In this document: positions 63,154 to 64,000 of the stretch, one piece after another
Layout of the letters: each line of letters opens with the position of its first letter
Numbering within the stretch: position 1 is the first letter of the stretch
Assembly: GCF_007164725.1 (NCBI RefSeq)
Contig: NZ_AP019697.1
Coordinates: 425,501-489,500, forward strand
Reading direction: 5' to 3'
Length of the DNA: 64,000 nt
From: Dialister hominis
GTDB taxonomy: Bacteria > Bacillota > Negativicutes > Veillonellales > Dialisteraceae
Made by a program: the position numbers and the translations under genes
Notes under the pieces: generated by a model
What the model saw: only the letters and a program-made list of their open reading frames with translations
Told to the model about the DNA's origin: nothing
The model's database searches: none

Positions 63154-63182
63154 TTGACAAATTGGGAGATGCATTATAAAAT
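63154..63182 (+). promoter_or_regulatory. Promoter upstream of the outer-membrane protein gene
   Basis: TTGACA, 17 bp, TAAAAT, 105 nt before the start codon. Confidence 0.6.
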
Positions 63183-63222
63183 AAAGTCCTTGAATTCAAA
63201 AATATGCCATTTTCCAATTTAT

Positions 63223-63244
63223 TATATACTACAGATAGTATATA
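63223..63244 (+). promoter_or_regulatory. 22-bp palindrome, likely operator
   Basis: TATATACT-N6-AGTATATA between the promoter and the gene. The right arm overlaps TATAAT (63241-63246), a possible second -10, which suits a repressor site. Confidence 0.6.
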
Positions 63245-63286
63245 ATAAATGTATAAAGGAAAACCTAGGCGGAAGGAGGAGTCCTC

Positions 63287-63808
63287 ATGAAGAAATTGGC
63301 AATTACAGCGGCAGCAGTGCTGGCAGCGGTATTCCTTGGGACAGGCACAGCGCATGCCCTTGTACCAGGCGTAGATATCATGGACACGGAAGTCGGCTAT
63401 GGCTACAATGCAGCCAAAGACGGCATCCATAGTGCTCATATTGAAATCAAACCGATCTCGAAAGTAGTCGTGGGCGCGGAATACCGGCACTGGAACCATG
63501 CAGGCAATGAAACGGATGTGTATGCGAAGTACAAAATCGGCCACCTCTATATCGGCGCAGGCAACAGAAACTATTATGACAGAGATGCAAAGCTTTTCGG
63601 ACTTGTTGAAGGACGCGCAAACGTCTTAGGACCAGTCGATGCTTATGCAGGCCTCAAAGTATCCAGCGAAGAACGCGAATACAAAGCAGGACTCCAGCTC
63701 GATCTCGTACCGACATCGTTTGATGTGGATGTCAACTACACCTACTATGACAGAGATGATGTCAAGAACGAAGGCGGCCTTGGCGTCGGCCTCAACTATC
63801 ACTTCTAA
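63287..63808 (+). CDS. Small outer-membrane beta-barrel protein (YfaZ/OmpW-like size)
   Basis: A 173-residue protein with a signal peptide (MKKLAITAAAVLAAVFLGTG, cleavage AHA-LV). The mature part alternates polar and hydrophobic residues in strands of about ten (VDIMDTEVGYGYNAA, AHIEIKPISKVVVGAEYRHW, TDVYAKYKIGHLYIGAG and so on) with turns of Gly/Asp/Asn, and ends in Tyr-His-Phe, a terminal aromatic as needed for insertion by BAM. About eight strands are expected. Such short barrels in Veillonellaceae have unknown function. AAGGAGGAG lies 5-11 nt upstream of ATG 63287. The presence of the gene supports a cell with an outer membrane. Confidence 0.85.
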   Translation: MKKLAITAAAVLAAVFLGTGTAHALVPGVDIMDTEVGYGYNAAKDGIHSAHIEIKPISKVVVGAEYRHWNHAGNETDVYAKYKIGHLYIGAGNRNYYDRDAKLFGLVEGRANVLGPVDAYAGLKVSSEEREYKAGLQLDLVPTSFDVDVNYTYYDRDDVKNEGGLGVGLNYHF

Positions 63809-63814
63809 GAGCCA

Positions 63815-63858
63815 TAAAAAAAAGACTGCATGCAGCAGATTGCGTGCAGTCTTTTTTT
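63815..63858. terminator. Bidirectional terminator
   Basis: AAAAAAAGACTGCATGCA, six-base loop, TGCGTGCAGTCTTTTTTT; ends both convergent genes. Confidence 0.92.
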
Positions 63859-63878
63859 ATTTTTTTATATAGCGGAAA

Positions 63879-64000
63879 TTATTCGGCAGTGATTTTGTCG
63901 ATGTCCGGTCTTCTGTCGCGGAATACATTGATCTGTGAACGGACTTCCTGAATGACGTCCGTATCGATGCGGCCGAAAGCGATTTCCTCTTCATCTTCGA
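63879..64000 (-). CDS. Carbon-nitrogen hydrolase (nitrilase/omega-amidase family), C-terminal part
   Basis: The minus-strand frame from the window edge to the stop at 63879-63881 gives the last 39 residues: EDEEEIAFGRIDTDVIQEVR then SQINVFRDRRPDIDKITAE. The 'D...EVR...NVFRDRRPDI' ending is characteristic of the nitrilase superfamily, particularly omega-amidase-like members, where the motif forms the last strand and tail. The rest of the gene and its catalytic Glu-Lys-Cys lie beyond the window. A terminator shared with the convergent outer-membrane gene follows the stop. Confidence 0.75.
   Translation of the reverse strand, partial: EDEEEIAFGRIDTDVIQEVRSQINVFRDRRPDIDKITAE

Larger units (their letters stand above)
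62750..63286. other. Divergent region between panC and the outer-membrane gene
   Basis: About 540 bp with no supported gene. A plus-strand frame at 62840-63055 has no ribosome site. It contains the panC leader hairpin, a promoter TTGACA-17-TAAAAT (63154-63182) and a palindrome, listed separately. Confidence 0.45.

Noticed and set aside
1-64000. CRISPR array, rRNA operon or diversity-generating retroelement
   Set aside because: No regular direct-repeat/spacer series, no rRNA-like sequence and no reverse transcriptase or template repeat near the tail fibre were seen.

Overview
The window looks like chromosome of a Gram-negative-walled Firmicute (Negativicutes, Veillonellaceae), most probably a Dialister. 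This is an inference from gene content. A ylxM-ffh-rpsP-khpA-ylqD-rimM-trmD operon of Firmicute layout sits beside an outer-membrane beta-barrel protein, a prophage with a spanin-like gene pair, a class II (B12-dependent) ribonucleotide reductase and a single-chain pyruvate carboxylase. Protein genes are rich in GNN codons, which leaves very long open frames on the antisense strand of gyrA, nrdJ, pyc, rpoB, rpoC and purL. These are treated as shadows.

Bases 1-8900 are the right part of a PBSX/myovirus-type prophage. It has late baseplate genes (XkdQ, R, S, T and U-like), a tail fibre, then a cluster of four promoterless tail-fibre tip cassettes (two direct, two inverted), each opening with the same 9-bp core found in the fibre gene. 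A tyrosine recombinase on the minus strand follows. This has the architecture of a shufflon that swaps receptor-binding tips, and it is the most interesting system in the window. After it come a small assembly-type protein, a zinc-finger micro-protein, holin, GH25 endolysin, two overlapping spanin-like frames that start 2 nt apart, a terminator, and a broken integrase next to gyrA.

Bases 9200-25300 are core genome: gyrA, nrdJ, an IS1182-type insertion sequence, an exported argininosuccinate-lyase-like protein, the ffh/trmD translation operon ending in yebC, and a small redox regulon. That regulon comprises two NAD(P)-binding proteins and an Rrf2 regulator, with three identical-format TGTAAC-N7-GTTACA operators at the two reductase promoters. 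Bases 25600-31500 hold an iron alcohol dehydrogenase, a repeat region of nested IS-derived relics, tRNA-Leu, rubredoxin, a candidate small RNA, a large LuxR-type regulator with a shortened HTH, and MscL with a zinc ribbon.

Bases 31800-50900 hold pyc with a structured leader, an IS30 element with a 13-bp target duplication, rpoB-rpoC (detached from rplJL), two exported proteins of unknown function, and purL. Bases 50900-64000 hold a two-component system, a small alarmone synthetase, typA, a YihY-type membrane protein, two tandem paralogous exported esterases (one frameshifted and cut off from its promoter by an ISL3 element), a panC-panD-transporter operon for pantothenate, an outer-membrane beta-barrel gene, and the 3' end of a nitrilase-family amidase.

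No CRISPR array, rRNA gene or replication origin was seen.
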